NCBI GenBank assembly: GCA_035517775.1
Contig: DATIYF010000038.1
Location: 1 to 35,064 of the forward strand
DNA: 35,064 nt
Reading direction: 5' to 3'
Source: DATIYF01 sp035517775
GTDB lineage: Bacteria > Acidobacteriota > Terriglobia > Terriglobales > Acidobacteriaceae
Below, piece by piece: positions 16,719 through 24,338 of the stretch. Each line of letters begins with the position of its first letter. Position 1 is the first letter of the stretch. A program made the translations under genes and the position numbers. The notes beneath the pieces are model-generated. The model saw nothing but the letters and a program-made list of their open reading frames with translations. It searched no databases and was not told the DNA's origin.

Positions 16719-17333
16719 GTGCCCGAAGAAAGCGCGAACGCACAGAATTTGGCCCCGGCTGGCCAGCCTGGGCCTCAGCCCGCCCCAGGCCTGAACCTCG
16801 GCCCGGGCCCAGGCATCAACATCGGCGAGGAATACGGCACCGCAAAGAAGAACCTGCCGCCCGCCAAGGTTGTTCTGATTGTCCTGGGAGTCGTCCTGAT
16901 TGTGGTTGGCGTCTATTCTTTTCTCAACCGCGCCAAGCCGCAGGGCGCCGGTTCCCTGGACAGCGTCGCCGCCGCCGAGGTGCCAAATCAGAATGAGATT
17001 CTCGTGGCCCTCACCCTGACTCTGCGCAACACCGGCCGCAAAACCCTCTGGGTTCGCGACGTCAAGGGCACGCTTAATGCCGGCGGAAAGGAATACACCG
17101 ACACCGGCGCTTCCGCCATGGACTTCGACCGTTACTTCCAGGCTTTCCCTGTGCTGAAGCAGGGCTCACAGCCCGCGCTCATGCCTGAGACCAAGCTGCA
17201 GCCCGGCCAGGAAATCAAGGGAACAATTCTCGTGAGTTTTCCGGTGACGCAGCAGGCCTTCGATCAGCGGCAGTCGGTGAGCGCCGTCATCCAGCCTTAT
17301 GACCAGCCGGTGCCCATTGTGCTCCGCAAGTAG
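16719..17333 (+). CDS. Single-pass membrane protein of unknown function
   Basis: The start is a GTG at 16719 with AGGAG seven bases upstream, giving 204 residues (MPEESANAQNLAPAGQPGPQ). The first 45 residues are rich in Pro, Gly and Ala. One strong membrane helix follows at about 50-69 (VVLIVLGVVLIVVGVYSFL), then a beta-rich outer domain with TLTLRNTGRKTLWVRDVKGTL, LQPGQEIKGTILVSFPVTQQAFD. The soluble part resembles a DUF2393-like or FxLYD-like beta domain by eye; I cannot confirm either. The topology suggests a cytoplasmic low-complexity tail and a periplasmic domain. It ends before a tandem-duplicated repeat region. Confidence 0.75.
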   Translation: MPEESANAQNLAPAGQPGPQPAPGLNLGPGPGINIGEEYGTAKKNLPPAKVVLIVLGVVLIVVGVYSFLNRAKPQGAGSLDSVAAAEVPNQNEILVALTLTLRNTGRKTLWVRDVKGTLNAGGKEYTDTGASAMDFDRYFQAFPVLKQGSQPALMPETKLQPGQEIKGTILVSFPVTQQAFDQRQSVSAVIQPYDQPVPIVLRK

Positions 17334-17342
17334 CTGGCCTCG

Positions 17343-17430
17343 CCTTTTCTCCGCGCTCTTGGCCAATCCTCTGCGCTCTTGGCCAATCCTCTGCGCTCTT
17401 TGCGAATCTTTGCCCCCTTTGCGCTCAAAG
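17343..17430 (-). repeat. Intergenic AAGAGCGCAGAGG-type repeat with an exact 20-base duplication
   Basis: Plus-strand bases 17353-17400 hold two exact 20-base units (CTCTTGGCCAATCCTCTGCG) and part of a third. The minus strand reads AAGAGCGCAGAGG and GCAAAG units, another member of the scattered family. It lies between two convergent genes. Confidence 0.8.
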
Positions 17431-17494
17431 GCTTTGACCTCTCCCGCTTGAAAAGCTTGAATGCCGGGCGCGCGGAGAAAGTGGCCACGGATAT

Positions 17495-18019
17495 CTACTG
17501 GTGTTTCTGTATGAACTTCCTTCGCGCCAGGTGGGTCTTCGCGGTGGGCTGAATCTCATCGTATTTCAGGCAGCTGATCGAGCCATCCACTTCCAGCACG
17601 GCCAGGGCCACATCGTGATAGCTGCTGATGCTGTGCTCCCGCAGCGCGCGCTCCAGTTCATCCATACTCACGTGCTCCTTGGCCATGTGCGCGGGAATGA
17701 TCTGCCCGTCGTGAACCAGCAAAGAGGGCTGGCCCTGCACGAACTTGCGGAAGCGCCGGTTGCCCCCGGAAACCTCAGCCACAAAGTAGTTAAGCAGCAG
17801 AAGCGTGGCCGCGGCGACCACCCCGCCCAGCAGGGAGTTGTCGGGGCCGGTCATGGCGTTCTGCACGGCGTTGCTGATCAGCAACAGCAGCGTGAGGTCG
17901 AAAGGCGTCATCTGCCCGACTTCGCGCTTGCCGCTCAGCCGCATGCCCAGCAGCACCACGAAATAGACCGCGCCCGTGCGGCCTGCGATCTGCAGCAGAA
18001 CATGCCATCCTGGAAACAT
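17495..18019 (-). CDS. yetF: DUF421 / YetF-family membrane protein
   Basis: The 174-residue protein has the DUF421 pattern: an N-terminal membrane part with about three helices (AVYFVVLLGMRLSGKREVGQ, FDLTLLLLISNAVQNAM, LLGGVVAAATLLLLNYFV), then a soluble YetF domain (GQPSLLVHDGQIIPAHMAKEH, SMDELERALREHSI, VALAVLEVDGSISCL). GKREVGQMTPFDL is the family hallmark. Function is not established in most members; Bacillus homologues are linked to spore germination and membrane traits. It is seven bases after the preceding coiled-coil gene, so the two are probably co-transcribed. Confidence 0.92.
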   Translation of the reverse strand: MFPGWHVLLQIAGRTGAVYFVVLLGMRLSGKREVGQMTPFDLTLLLLISNAVQNAMTGPDNSLLGGVVAAATLLLLNYFVAEVSGGNRRFRKFVQGQPSLLVHDGQIIPAHMAKEHVSMDELERALREHSISSYHDVALAVLEVDGSISCLKYDEIQPTAKTHLARRKFIQKHQ

Positions 18020-18026
18020 GAAATTG

Positions 18027-18854
18027 TCAGAAGCCGGCGGTCACCGGCACCGGCGCATTCTTCGGCGTGCTCAGGTAGCCGGTGGCCTTTTTCTTGTCCA
18101 CCGTCCAGATCACCAGCTCATAGAGCATGCGGTCGCGGCCAGTGTAAAACTGGATCGGCTCGGCGATATTGCGGTCTTTCTTCTCGATGGTCTTATCGTC
18201 GGCAGTCACGTTGAGCGTGAACTTGCCCCGTTTGGGGTCAGTCTTCTTGAGCTGCAGGCTTACCGTCGAGACCGGCTCCGGCCGCGCTCCCTTCAACAGC
18301 GTGAATTCGTAGTAATTGCGGTCGCCCTTGTGCTTCAGGATTTCAAGATCGTCGCGGGTGTGCGCGATTAATCCGCTCTGCACCCCCAGGTCGCCAATGG
18401 TGCTTTGCAGCTTGGCTTTGGTCGCTTCCAGGTCGGCCTTGGTGGAAGCAACATCGGTCTTCACGCCCGTCACATCCGTCTTCACGCCCGCCACTTCGCC
18501 GTTGACCTGGCCGATCTGCTCCTTCTGCTGCTGGGCCAGCCGCGCCTCGGCCGCCCGCTGCTGGCGCTGCAAGTCTGCGGCGCGGTCGGCAAGTTCTTTC
18601 TTGGTCAGGCCAAGCTGGTGGGCCAGGGTCTCGTCATTGGCTTCCGCCGAATCGAGCCGCTTGCCCAGTTCGGCCACGTGGCTGTTCGTGACTGCTGAAT
18701 CTTTGCCCAGTTGCCCCAGCCGGGAATTCATGTCGAAGAGAAAATAGAGCGTTCCCACGACATAAAGGGCGGCTACTGCCACCAAAATCCACTTTCCGGT
18801 ATTGCTCTCGCTTCCGCTCTGCAGCACAGGGTCCGGCCCGCTTTCCTCCGCCAT
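18027..18854 (-). CDS. Membrane-anchored coiled-coil protein of unknown function
   Basis: The ATG at 18854 (MAEESGPDPVLQSG) has GGAGGAG five bases upstream, fixing the start at 275 residues. One membrane helix lies at about 21-40 (WILVAVAALYVVGTLYFLF). Residues about 41-180 are a long coiled coil rich in Gln, Lys and Ala, with a repeated VKTDVTGVKTDVASTKADL section. The last 95 residues form a beta-rich domain (VSTVSLQLKKTDPKRGKFTLNV, YELVIWTVDKKKATGYLS). I do not recognise the family. It is seven bases upstream of yetF and 135 bases after copA on the same strand. Confidence 0.8.
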   Translation of the reverse strand: MAEESGPDPVLQSGSESNTGKWILVAVAALYVVGTLYFLFDMNSRLGQLGKDSAVTNSHVAELGKRLDSAEANDETLAHQLGLTKKELADRAADLQRQQRAAEARLAQQQKEQIGQVNGEVAGVKTDVTGVKTDVASTKADLEATKAKLQSTIGDLGVQSGLIAHTRDDLEILKHKGDRNYYEFTLLKGARPEPVSTVSLQLKKTDPKRGKFTLNVTADDKTIEKKDRNIAEPIQFYTGRDRMLYELVIWTVDKKKATGYLSTPKNAPVPVTAGF

Positions 18855-18988
18855 AGGGCTCCTCCAGGGAATGGGTTGAACGTAAGCCAATTGTGGGGCT
18901 TGGGCGGAAGCAGTGTCAATTACAGCGCAGGTGCCGAAGGACATAGCCCAAATCAGAGGACAAGGCGACAAACGTCAACCGCAACACC

Positions 18989-21496
18989 TCACAGCTTGAC
19001 CTTCCGCAAGCGCAGAGAATTGGCGATCACAGAAACCGAACTGAAGCTCATGGCCGCCGCCGCCAGAACTGGGCTGAGCAGTAAGCCAAAGAAGGGATAC
19101 AACACACCGGCCGCAATCGGCACCCCCAGCGAGTTGTAGATAAAAGCAAAAAAAAGATTCTGCCGGATGTTGCCCATGGTAGCGCGGCTCAGGCGTCGCG
19201 CCCGCACAATGCCGGCCAGATCGCCCTTCACCAGGGTTACACCCCCACTCTCCATGGCGACGTCCGTACCCGTGCCCATGGCGATGCCCACATCAGCCTG
19301 CGCCAGCGCCGGCGCGTCGTTGATGCCGTCACCTGCCATGGCGACCTTCCTGCCCTGCCCTTGCAGGCGCTGCACCGCAGCCGCTTTACTCTCTGGCAGC
19401 ACCTCGGCTTCGAATTCGTCTATGCCCAGGCCGGCCGCAATGGTTTCGGCCGTTGCCCTGCTATCGCCGGTCAGCATCACTACCCGGAGCCCCTCCGCCT
19501 TCAGATCGCGAATCGCTTGCGGCGTGGAGGCCTTCACCGGATCCGTAATGCCCGCCAGCCCCGCCGCCTTGCTGTCTATACTGACAAAAACCACCGTTTG
19601 CCCTCGCCGGCGCAGTTCATCCGCGCGCGGCGAAAGATCTGCGAGCGCAACGCTCAGCTCTTTCATGAAGGCTTCGTTTCCCGCGGCAACCGCGTGGCCT
19701 TCCACCTTCCCCTGAACGCCGCGCCCCGTGAGGGATTCAAATGCGCTCGCCGGGGGAAGGCTCAGTCCCCGCTCCTGTGCGGCCGCCACCAGCGCCGCCG
19801 CCAGCGGATGTTCGCTCCCCTGCTCCACGCCAGCCGCCAGCCGCAACCATTCGCTTTCTCCCCATCCTTCTGCCGCGGTCAACGAAACCACCTTGGGTTT
19901 GCCTTCGGTCAGGGTACCGGTTTTATCCACCACCAGGGCGTCCACCTTTTCGAGGGTCTCCAGCGCCTCGGCATTCCTGATCAGCACGCCCGCCGCGGCT
20001 CCCCGCCCCGTGCCAACCATGATTGCCATGGGTGTCGCCAGTCCCAGGGCACACGGGCAGGCGATGATCAATACGGCAACCGCATTCACCAGCGCGTGCG
20101 CCAGCCGCGGCTGCGGCCCGAAGAGCGCCCAAACAACAAACGTGAGCAGCGCAATGCCAATCACCGCCGGCACAAACCATGCCGCCACCCGGTCGGCCAG
20201 CCGCTGGATGGGCGCCCGGCTGCGCTGCGCCTGGCCTACCAGCTGCACAATCCGCGCCAGCATGGTTTCACTGCCTACGCGCTCGGCGCGCATCACGAAC
20301 GAGCCCGTGCCATTGACCGTCGCCCCGATCACCCACATGCCCGCGCTTTTCTGCACCGGCATGGATTCGCCGGTAATCATGGATTCATCCAGCCAGCTGT
20401 TCCCTTCCACCACCACGCCATCCACGGGTACTTTTTCCCCCGGCCGCACCCGCAGGCGATCGCCCGGCTGCACGCTTTCGAGTGGAAGGTCTTCTTCTCT
20501 TCCATCTCGCAAGACTCGGGCGGTCTTCGGCGAGAGATTCAACAGGGCGCGAATCGCCGCGCCGGTGTGACTTCGCGCGCGAAGTTCGAGCACCTGGCCG
20601 AGAAGCACGAGCACGGTGATGGTGGCCGCCGCTTCGTAATAGACCGGCGGCTTGCCGTTGATCGCCCGGAAGCTCGCGGGAAAAATCTGCGGGAACAAAG
20701 TCGCAATCAGGCTGAATACATAGGCCACGCCGGTGCCCATGGCGATCAGGGTGAACATGTTGGTGGAGCGGTTGACAATGGATGCCCATCCCCGCTGAAA
20801 GAACGGCCAGCCGCCCCAGAGCACAACCGGCGTCGCTAGTATCAGTTCGACCCAGGGCAGCCAGCCGCCGGGCAGAAGATGCTCCACCGGCTTGCCCGGC
20901 AGCATATCGGCCATGGCCGCGGCCAGCAGCGGGGTGGTCAGGACAACACTTACCCAGAAGCGCCCCGTCATGCTGCGCAGCTCGGGATTCTCCTCTTCGC
21001 TGGCAGTGACCGTGCGCGGCTCGAGCGCCATGCCGCAAATCGGGCACGAACCCGGCCCCGGCCGCACGATCTCCGGATGCATGGGGCAGGTGTACTCCAT
21101 GCGGCTTGCCGCCGGCATCTCAGGCTCGAGCGCCATGCCGCATTTCGGGCAGGGGCCGGGCTTGGCCGCGCGCACTTCCGGGCACATGGGACAGACGTAT
21201 GCGGAAGCGGTGGCCGGCGGGCTGAGGCTGTCATTGGAAGAAGATGCTTGCGCGTTTGCCGCATGCAGGCTGGCGCCCGCGGGCTGCGCATCCAGGGTCA
21301 CCAGCCCCGAAGCCGGCGCGGCCGGCTTCCCCATATATTGCTGGGGATTCGCCTGAAATTTCTCCCGGCAGCCTGGGCAGCAGAAGTAGTAGGTGCTGCC
21401 GCTGTGGGTAAGGCTGGCCCTGGCTGTGGCAGGATCCACGGTCATGCCGCAGACCGGATCTTTCACTCCCGCAGCCGATTCTTTCGACTCTGGCAT
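18989..21496 (-). CDS. copA: Copper-type P1B ATPase with YHS and two heavy-metal-binding modules
   Basis: A heavy-metal P-type ATPase of 835 residues from the ATG at 21496 (MPESKESAAGVKDPV), which has AGGAGG just upstream. N-terminus: a YHS domain (VKDPVCGMTVDP, YYFCCPGCREKF, about 12-55), then two Cys-rich modules (YVCPMCPEV...CPKCGMALEP at 100-125; YTCPMHPEI...CPICGMALEP at 135-160). The core has the transport motif ACPCALGLATP near 478, phosphorylation motif DKTGTLTEGKPK near 523, GESMPV, MLTGDSRATAE and GDGINDAPALAQADVG. CPC points to Cu or Ag export. The usual N-terminal HMA domain with CxxC is missing. Its promoter gap is shared with a divergent HMA-like gene. Confidence 0.95.
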   Translation of the reverse strand: MPESKESAAGVKDPVCGMTVDPATARASLTHSGSTYYFCCPGCREKFQANPQQYMGKPAAPASGLVTLDAQPAGASLHAANAQASSSNDSLSPPATASAYVCPMCPEVRAAKPGPCPKCGMALEPEMPAASRMEYTCPMHPEIVRPGPGSCPICGMALEPRTVTASEEENPELRSMTGRFWVSVVLTTPLLAAAMADMLPGKPVEHLLPGGWLPWVELILATPVVLWGGWPFFQRGWASIVNRSTNMFTLIAMGTGVAYVFSLIATLFPQIFPASFRAINGKPPVYYEAAATITVLVLLGQVLELRARSHTGAAIRALLNLSPKTARVLRDGREEDLPLESVQPGDRLRVRPGEKVPVDGVVVEGNSWLDESMITGESMPVQKSAGMWVIGATVNGTGSFVMRAERVGSETMLARIVQLVGQAQRSRAPIQRLADRVAAWFVPAVIGIALLTFVVWALFGPQPRLAHALVNAVAVLIIACPCALGLATPMAIMVGTGRGAAAGVLIRNAEALETLEKVDALVVDKTGTLTEGKPKVVSLTAAEGWGESEWLRLAAGVEQGSEHPLAAALVAAAQERGLSLPPASAFESLTGRGVQGKVEGHAVAAGNEAFMKELSVALADLSPRADELRRRGQTVVFVSIDSKAAGLAGITDPVKASTPQAIRDLKAEGLRVVMLTGDSRATAETIAAGLGIDEFEAEVLPESKAAAVQRLQGQGRKVAMAGDGINDAPALAQADVGIAMGTGTDVAMESGGVTLVKGDLAGIVRARRLSRATMGNIRQNLFFAFIYNSLGVPIAAGVLYPFFGLLLSPVLAAAAMSFSSVSVIANSLRLRKVKL

Positions 21497-21652
21497 CTCC
21501 CTCCTGATCAGTGTACGCGGAAAACACAGTGGGCAAAGCCTCTTAGCGGCAAAAGGAAAGCCGCAGACTCTTCCCCTGCCAGATAGATGGCGATCAGCTC
21601 TCCTCGGGTGCAACCGCGCTGTTGTATCTTATGAGCGAAGGAGAATCCCACG

Positions 21653-21880
21653 ATGACCCAGTTGGAGGTCAGCTATCGCTACGGCTCTGCGCTCACCGCC
21701 CCCGCTCTGCGCGCTCTCGATGCTGTGCGCGAGGTCTATGGCGTCCGCCGCCTCAGCCTGGATGAGCAGGCGCGCATTGTGCGCGTGGAGTTTGACGCTT
21801 CCCGTTTGAAAGAGCCGGTAATTGCCGGTTTGCTGCGGCGCGCAGGCGTGGATTTGCTGCAAAGACTGGTAATGGCGTAG
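21653..21880 (+). CDS. Small HMA-like protein without the metal-binding cysteines
   Basis: The 75-residue protein starts at the ATG at 21653, with AAGGAG upstream (spacing about 10). Its pattern MTQLEVSYRY-helix-YGVRRLSLDEQARIVRVEFD-helix-LLRRAGVD follows the beta-alpha-beta-beta-alpha order and spacing of HMA heavy-metal domains, including the VRxVxGV-like turn. The CxxC loop is replaced by GSALTA; there is no cysteine anywhere in the protein. It is divergent from copA, 156 bases away. I infer an accessory or regulatory partner of the ATPase; an unrelated small protein is possible. The fold call is by eye. Confidence 0.6.
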   Translation: MTQLEVSYRYGSALTAPALRALDAVREVYGVRRLSLDEQARIVRVEFDASRLKEPVIAGLLRRAGVDLLQRLVMA

Positions 21881-22363
21881 CCCTGCCTGGGAGCTAATTT
21901 TGGGGGAAGGCTGGCAGGGCTGCTACTGCAACTCGGGGTTACGAGATCTGCGGAAAAAGCAAGGGGCGCCCAAGAAAACCTCTGGCCGAAGTCATTCTCT
22001 AAAGCGCCCCGTTGCGCGCCACTTCGTCTGGCTTTCCTTTTTGCATCCCCTCTGCCAATCCTAACGTGTTGAAACTACAGGCCCGGTGGAAGCCCTGGGT
22101 CGGTAGGAATTGCCAGCCAGCGAGAAAGATTTACGTTGGTAACATTGGCAGGCAAATGGGAGGCCGAAGTGATGCCAGGATTCGCTCACTAGTTCCATTT
22201 CGGGAAGGCAACGGGACACCTCGGCGGACAGGTTACTGTGGGCGCTCGCGCAGTTCTATCTCGCATCCGAGCGCGGGCGAGAAGCCTGTGGTCCCAGACA
22301 TCTCGGCGAATCTCCCCGCCGAAAGTGGGAATCGAATCACAGAGCACGGCAAAGGATGCGCCC
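21881..22363. other. 483-base gap with no convincing gene
   Basis: Short open frames here show no family features. The gap contains GGGGCGC (21963-21969) facing GCGCCCC (22004-22010), with flanking CAA and TTG that could extend the pairing around a loop of about 34 bases. It ends with the AAAGGA ribosome site of the reductase. An RNA gene or long leader is possible, but I recognise none. Confidence 0.5.
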
Positions 22364-23410
22364 ATGAGCACAGTTCTGGTAACCGGCGGTTCGGGATTCA
22401 TCGGCAGTCAATGCATCCTGCAGCTTCTGGCTGCGGGTCATGAAGTGCGCACTACCGTACGCAGTCTGAAGCGCGAGGGCGACGTTCGCGCCATGCTGAA
22501 AGAAGGCGGCGCCGAGCCGGGCGGGCGCGTGTCGTTCTTTGCCGCCGATCTGGAAAATGATGCCGGCTGGCAGGAAGCCATCGCCGGCTGCGACTACGTA
22601 CTGCACGTGGCCTCGCCGCTTCCCCCCAGCCTCCCCAAGCATGAGGATGATCTGATTATTCCCGCGCGCGAAGGCACATTGCGGGTGCTGCGCGCCGCCC
22701 GCGATGCGGGCGTCAAGCGGGTCGTGATGACTTCTTCGTTCGCCGCCATCGGCTACGGGCACAAGCAGCGCGCCACGCCCTTTACCGAAGCCGACTGGTC
22801 CAATCTCGATGGCGAGGATATGACCGCCTACCCAAAATCCAAGACCCTGGCCGAGCGCGCCGCCTGGGATTTCATGGCCCGCGAGGGCAAGGACCTGGAG
22901 CTCTCGGTGGTCAATCCAGTCGGCGTCTTCGGGCCGGTGCTTGGCCCGGATTACTCGACTTCCATCCTGCTGGTGCAGCGGCTAATGGTGGGCGCGGTAC
23001 CGGGCACGCCTCGCCTCTATTTCGGCGTGGTAGATGTGCGCGACGTCGCCGCCCTGCATCTGCTCGCCATGACTCACCCGGCCGCCAAAGGCGAGCGCTT
23101 TCTCGCCGTCTCCGGAGATTTCCTGACCATGCTCGAAATTGCCCGCGTGCTGAAGCGCCGCCTGGGAGAGGCCGCCCGGCGCGTGCCCACCCGCCAACTG
23201 CCCGACTGGCTGGTGCGCCTGGCGGCGCTGCGCGATCCGGCGGTGAAGCTGATTCTGCCTGAACTGGGCAAGGTTAAGAATGCCAGCAGCGAAAAGGCCT
23301 GCCGCCTACTCGGCTGGTTTCCGCGCTCGAATGAAGAGGCCATCGTCGCTACTGCTGAAAGCCTGGTGCGCCTCGGCCTTCTGAAGGAAGGGGCGAAGAA
23401 GGCAGCGTAG
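22364..23410 (+). CDS. Extended SDR: dihydroflavonol-4-reductase-like NAD(P)-dependent reductase
   Basis: The 348-residue protein starts at the ATG at 22364 with AAAGGA upstream. The N-terminal nucleotide motif VLVTGGSGFIGSQCI (TGGxGFIG), DLENDAGWQEAIAGCDYVLHVASP, VVMTSSFAAIGYG and the catalytic YxxxK in AYPKSKTLAER identify the extended short-chain dehydrogenase group near dihydroflavonol reductase and yeast-type aldehyde reductases. SVVNPVGVFGPVLGPDYS and YFGVVDVRDVAALH are also typical. Bacterial members reduce assorted aldehydes and ketones; the substrate is unknown. It appears to be transcribed alone, followed by a repeat-rich gap. Confidence 0.92.
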   Translation: MSTVLVTGGSGFIGSQCILQLLAAGHEVRTTVRSLKREGDVRAMLKEGGAEPGGRVSFFAADLENDAGWQEAIAGCDYVLHVASPLPPSLPKHEDDLIIPAREGTLRVLRAARDAGVKRVVMTSSFAAIGYGHKQRATPFTEADWSNLDGEDMTAYPKSKTLAERAAWDFMAREGKDLELSVVNPVGVFGPVLGPDYSTSILLVQRLMVGAVPGTPRLYFGVVDVRDVAALHLLAMTHPAAKGERFLAVSGDFLTMLEIARVLKRRLGEAARRVPTRQLPDWLVRLAALRDPAVKLILPELGKVKNASSEKACRLLGWFPRSNEEAIVATAESLVRLGLLKEGAKKAA

Positions 23411-23502
23411 AGCATTCGCCCTCGGGATTCAACTAACTGCTTTACTTTCAATGGCAGCTCCGAGTTGCCGCCGCCGGGCCTCTTTCCCAAATTGGGAAGA
23501 TC

Positions 23503-23608
23503 GAAATTAGGGGCTGTGCGAAGGTCGCACAAGCGGATTTGATTTTTCCGGCCTCCAGGTACCCCAAAAGCGGTAAACGCGAAATTACGGGCTGTGCGAA
23601 AGTCGCAC
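23503..23608. repeat. Two 28-base direct repeats with internal stems, 78-base period
   Basis: Bases 23503-23530 and 23581-23608 match at 26 of 28 positions (GAAATTA...GGGCTGTGCGAA...GTCGCAC). Each contains a GTGCGA/TCGCAC stem around three bases. A further palindrome (TTCCCAA-A-TTGGGAA) precedes the first copy. Confidence 0.85.
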
Positions 23609-23625
23609 ACCGCCATCCTGAAGCG

Positions 23626-23891
23626 AGGCGCTGAAGCGCGTGGCCGAAAATCTGGATGGCGATCCGTGGGGCTGAAGCCCCACGCTTCCCCGACTGAGCG
23701 GATTGGGTGACGGGAGCTATCCCTGCCGTTTGCGCCACCGTGGAAGGGCACGGCTTCAGCCGTGCCATCAGCAAGGCACATTGAGTCAGGCGCCGATGAG
23801 GCGCAATGCCCCAGGCGCTAAAGCGCGTCGTCGAAAATTTGGATGACGATCCGTGCGGCTGAGGCCCCACGCTTCCGCATTGAGCGAATTG
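23626..23891. repeat. Two ~80-base imperfect direct repeats containing REP-like palindromes
   Basis: Copies at 23626-23705 and 23813-23891 align almost end to end with about a dozen differences and one gap. Each starts with AGGCGCT(G/A)AAGCGCG and contains the stem GGGGCTGAAGCCCC or its decayed form. Between them GGCACGGC-TTCA-GCCGTGCC (23747-23766 region) is a perfect hairpin. Weaker similarity continues past both copies, so the true unit may be about 150 bases. Confidence 0.85.
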
Positions 23892-23966
23892 AGCAGAGTT
23901 ACCCGGAGACGCAGCTTACGTCTCTGCGACGGAGGCCTGGTGGCGTTTTGCAATATCGTGGAACAA

Positions 23967-23993
23967 TATGGCGCGCCCTGAGAGATTCGAACT
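23967..23993 (-). repeat. Duplicate of the tRNA-Arg 3' end (27-base direct repeat)
   Basis: These 27 bases are identical to 24043-24069, which covers the T-arm half, acceptor end and encoded CCA of tRNA-Arg. Identity stops sharply at both ends. The copies are 76 bases apart. This is the pattern left by site-specific integration at a tRNA 3' end (attL/attR), here with nothing of an element left between. Confidence 0.8.
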
Positions 23994-24044
23994 TGAGGCG
24001 TTTTGCGGGCGTGAGCCAAGGCGCAGCCGAGGGATCTCATGGTA

Positions 24045-24121
24045 TGGCGCGCCCTGAGAGATTCGAACTCCCGACCTTCTGGTTCGTAGCCAGACGCTCT
24101 ATCCAACTGAGCTAAGGGCGC
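24045..24121 (-). tRNA. tRNA-Arg (anticodon ACG)
   Basis: A full cloverleaf folds on the minus strand: acceptor GCGCCCT/AGGGCGC, D-arm GCTC-AGTTGGATA-GAGC, anticodon stem TCTGG/CCAGA with loop CTACGAA (anticodon ACG, which is read as ICG after deamination), variable AGGTC, T-arm GGGAG-TTCGAAT-CTCTC with one wobble pair. Discriminator G is followed by an encoded CCA (24045-24047). Confidence 0.97.
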
Positions 24122-24139
24122 GTTCCTGGGCAGGCTTCG

Positions 24140-24145
24140 ATTATA
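24140..24145 (-). promoter_or_regulatory. -10 element of the tRNA-Arg gene
   Basis: A perfect TATAAT on the minus strand lies 18 bases before the 5' end of the mature tRNA. A weak TTGGCC (24165-24170) sits 19 bases upstream as possible -35. Confidence 0.55.
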
Positions 24146-24275
24146 CCTTGAGAATAGAGGGCGCGGCCAAAGCCGCCACCGCAGGCCAGGGCTGCAGAGG
24201 GCGATACAAACCAGAGAAACCTAATGCGGCATGCTGAGGGCAAATCACCCTCCGCCCAGGAAATCAGTCAGAACC

Positions 24276-24296
24276 CAGTTCTCAGTTACCAGTTCT
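24276..24296. repeat. Heptamer tandem repeat, 3 units (CAGTTCT)
   Basis: CAGTTCT, CAGTTAC, CAGTTCT in perfect 7-base phase, 42 bases before the kinase ATG. The same period but another sequence than the runs at 3985 and 5184. Confidence 0.8.
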
Positions 24297-24338
24297 AAAG
24301 CAAATCCCTGTCCCCGCCGATTTTGCCAATGAATAGCC

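Larger units (their letters stand above)
23411..24044. other. 634-base gap, repeat-rich, no gene
   Basis: No open frame here looks coding. The gap is filled by the direct repeats and palindromes listed separately, plus a duplicate of the tRNA-Arg 3' end at 23967-23993. Confidence 0.75.

Noticed and set aside
23967..23993. A second tRNA gene downstream of tRNA-Arg
   Set aside because: Only the 3' 27 bases are present; there is no D-arm or anticodon arm, so it is a fragment.
24122..24338. CCAAAGCC and nearby GGCCAGGGCTGC, reminiscent of pieces of a GEMM-I c-di-GMP riboswitch upstream of the kinase
   Set aside because: The other half of the GEMM core (GGCAAACC with its GAAA loop) is missing and the segment overlaps the tRNA promoter on the other strand.
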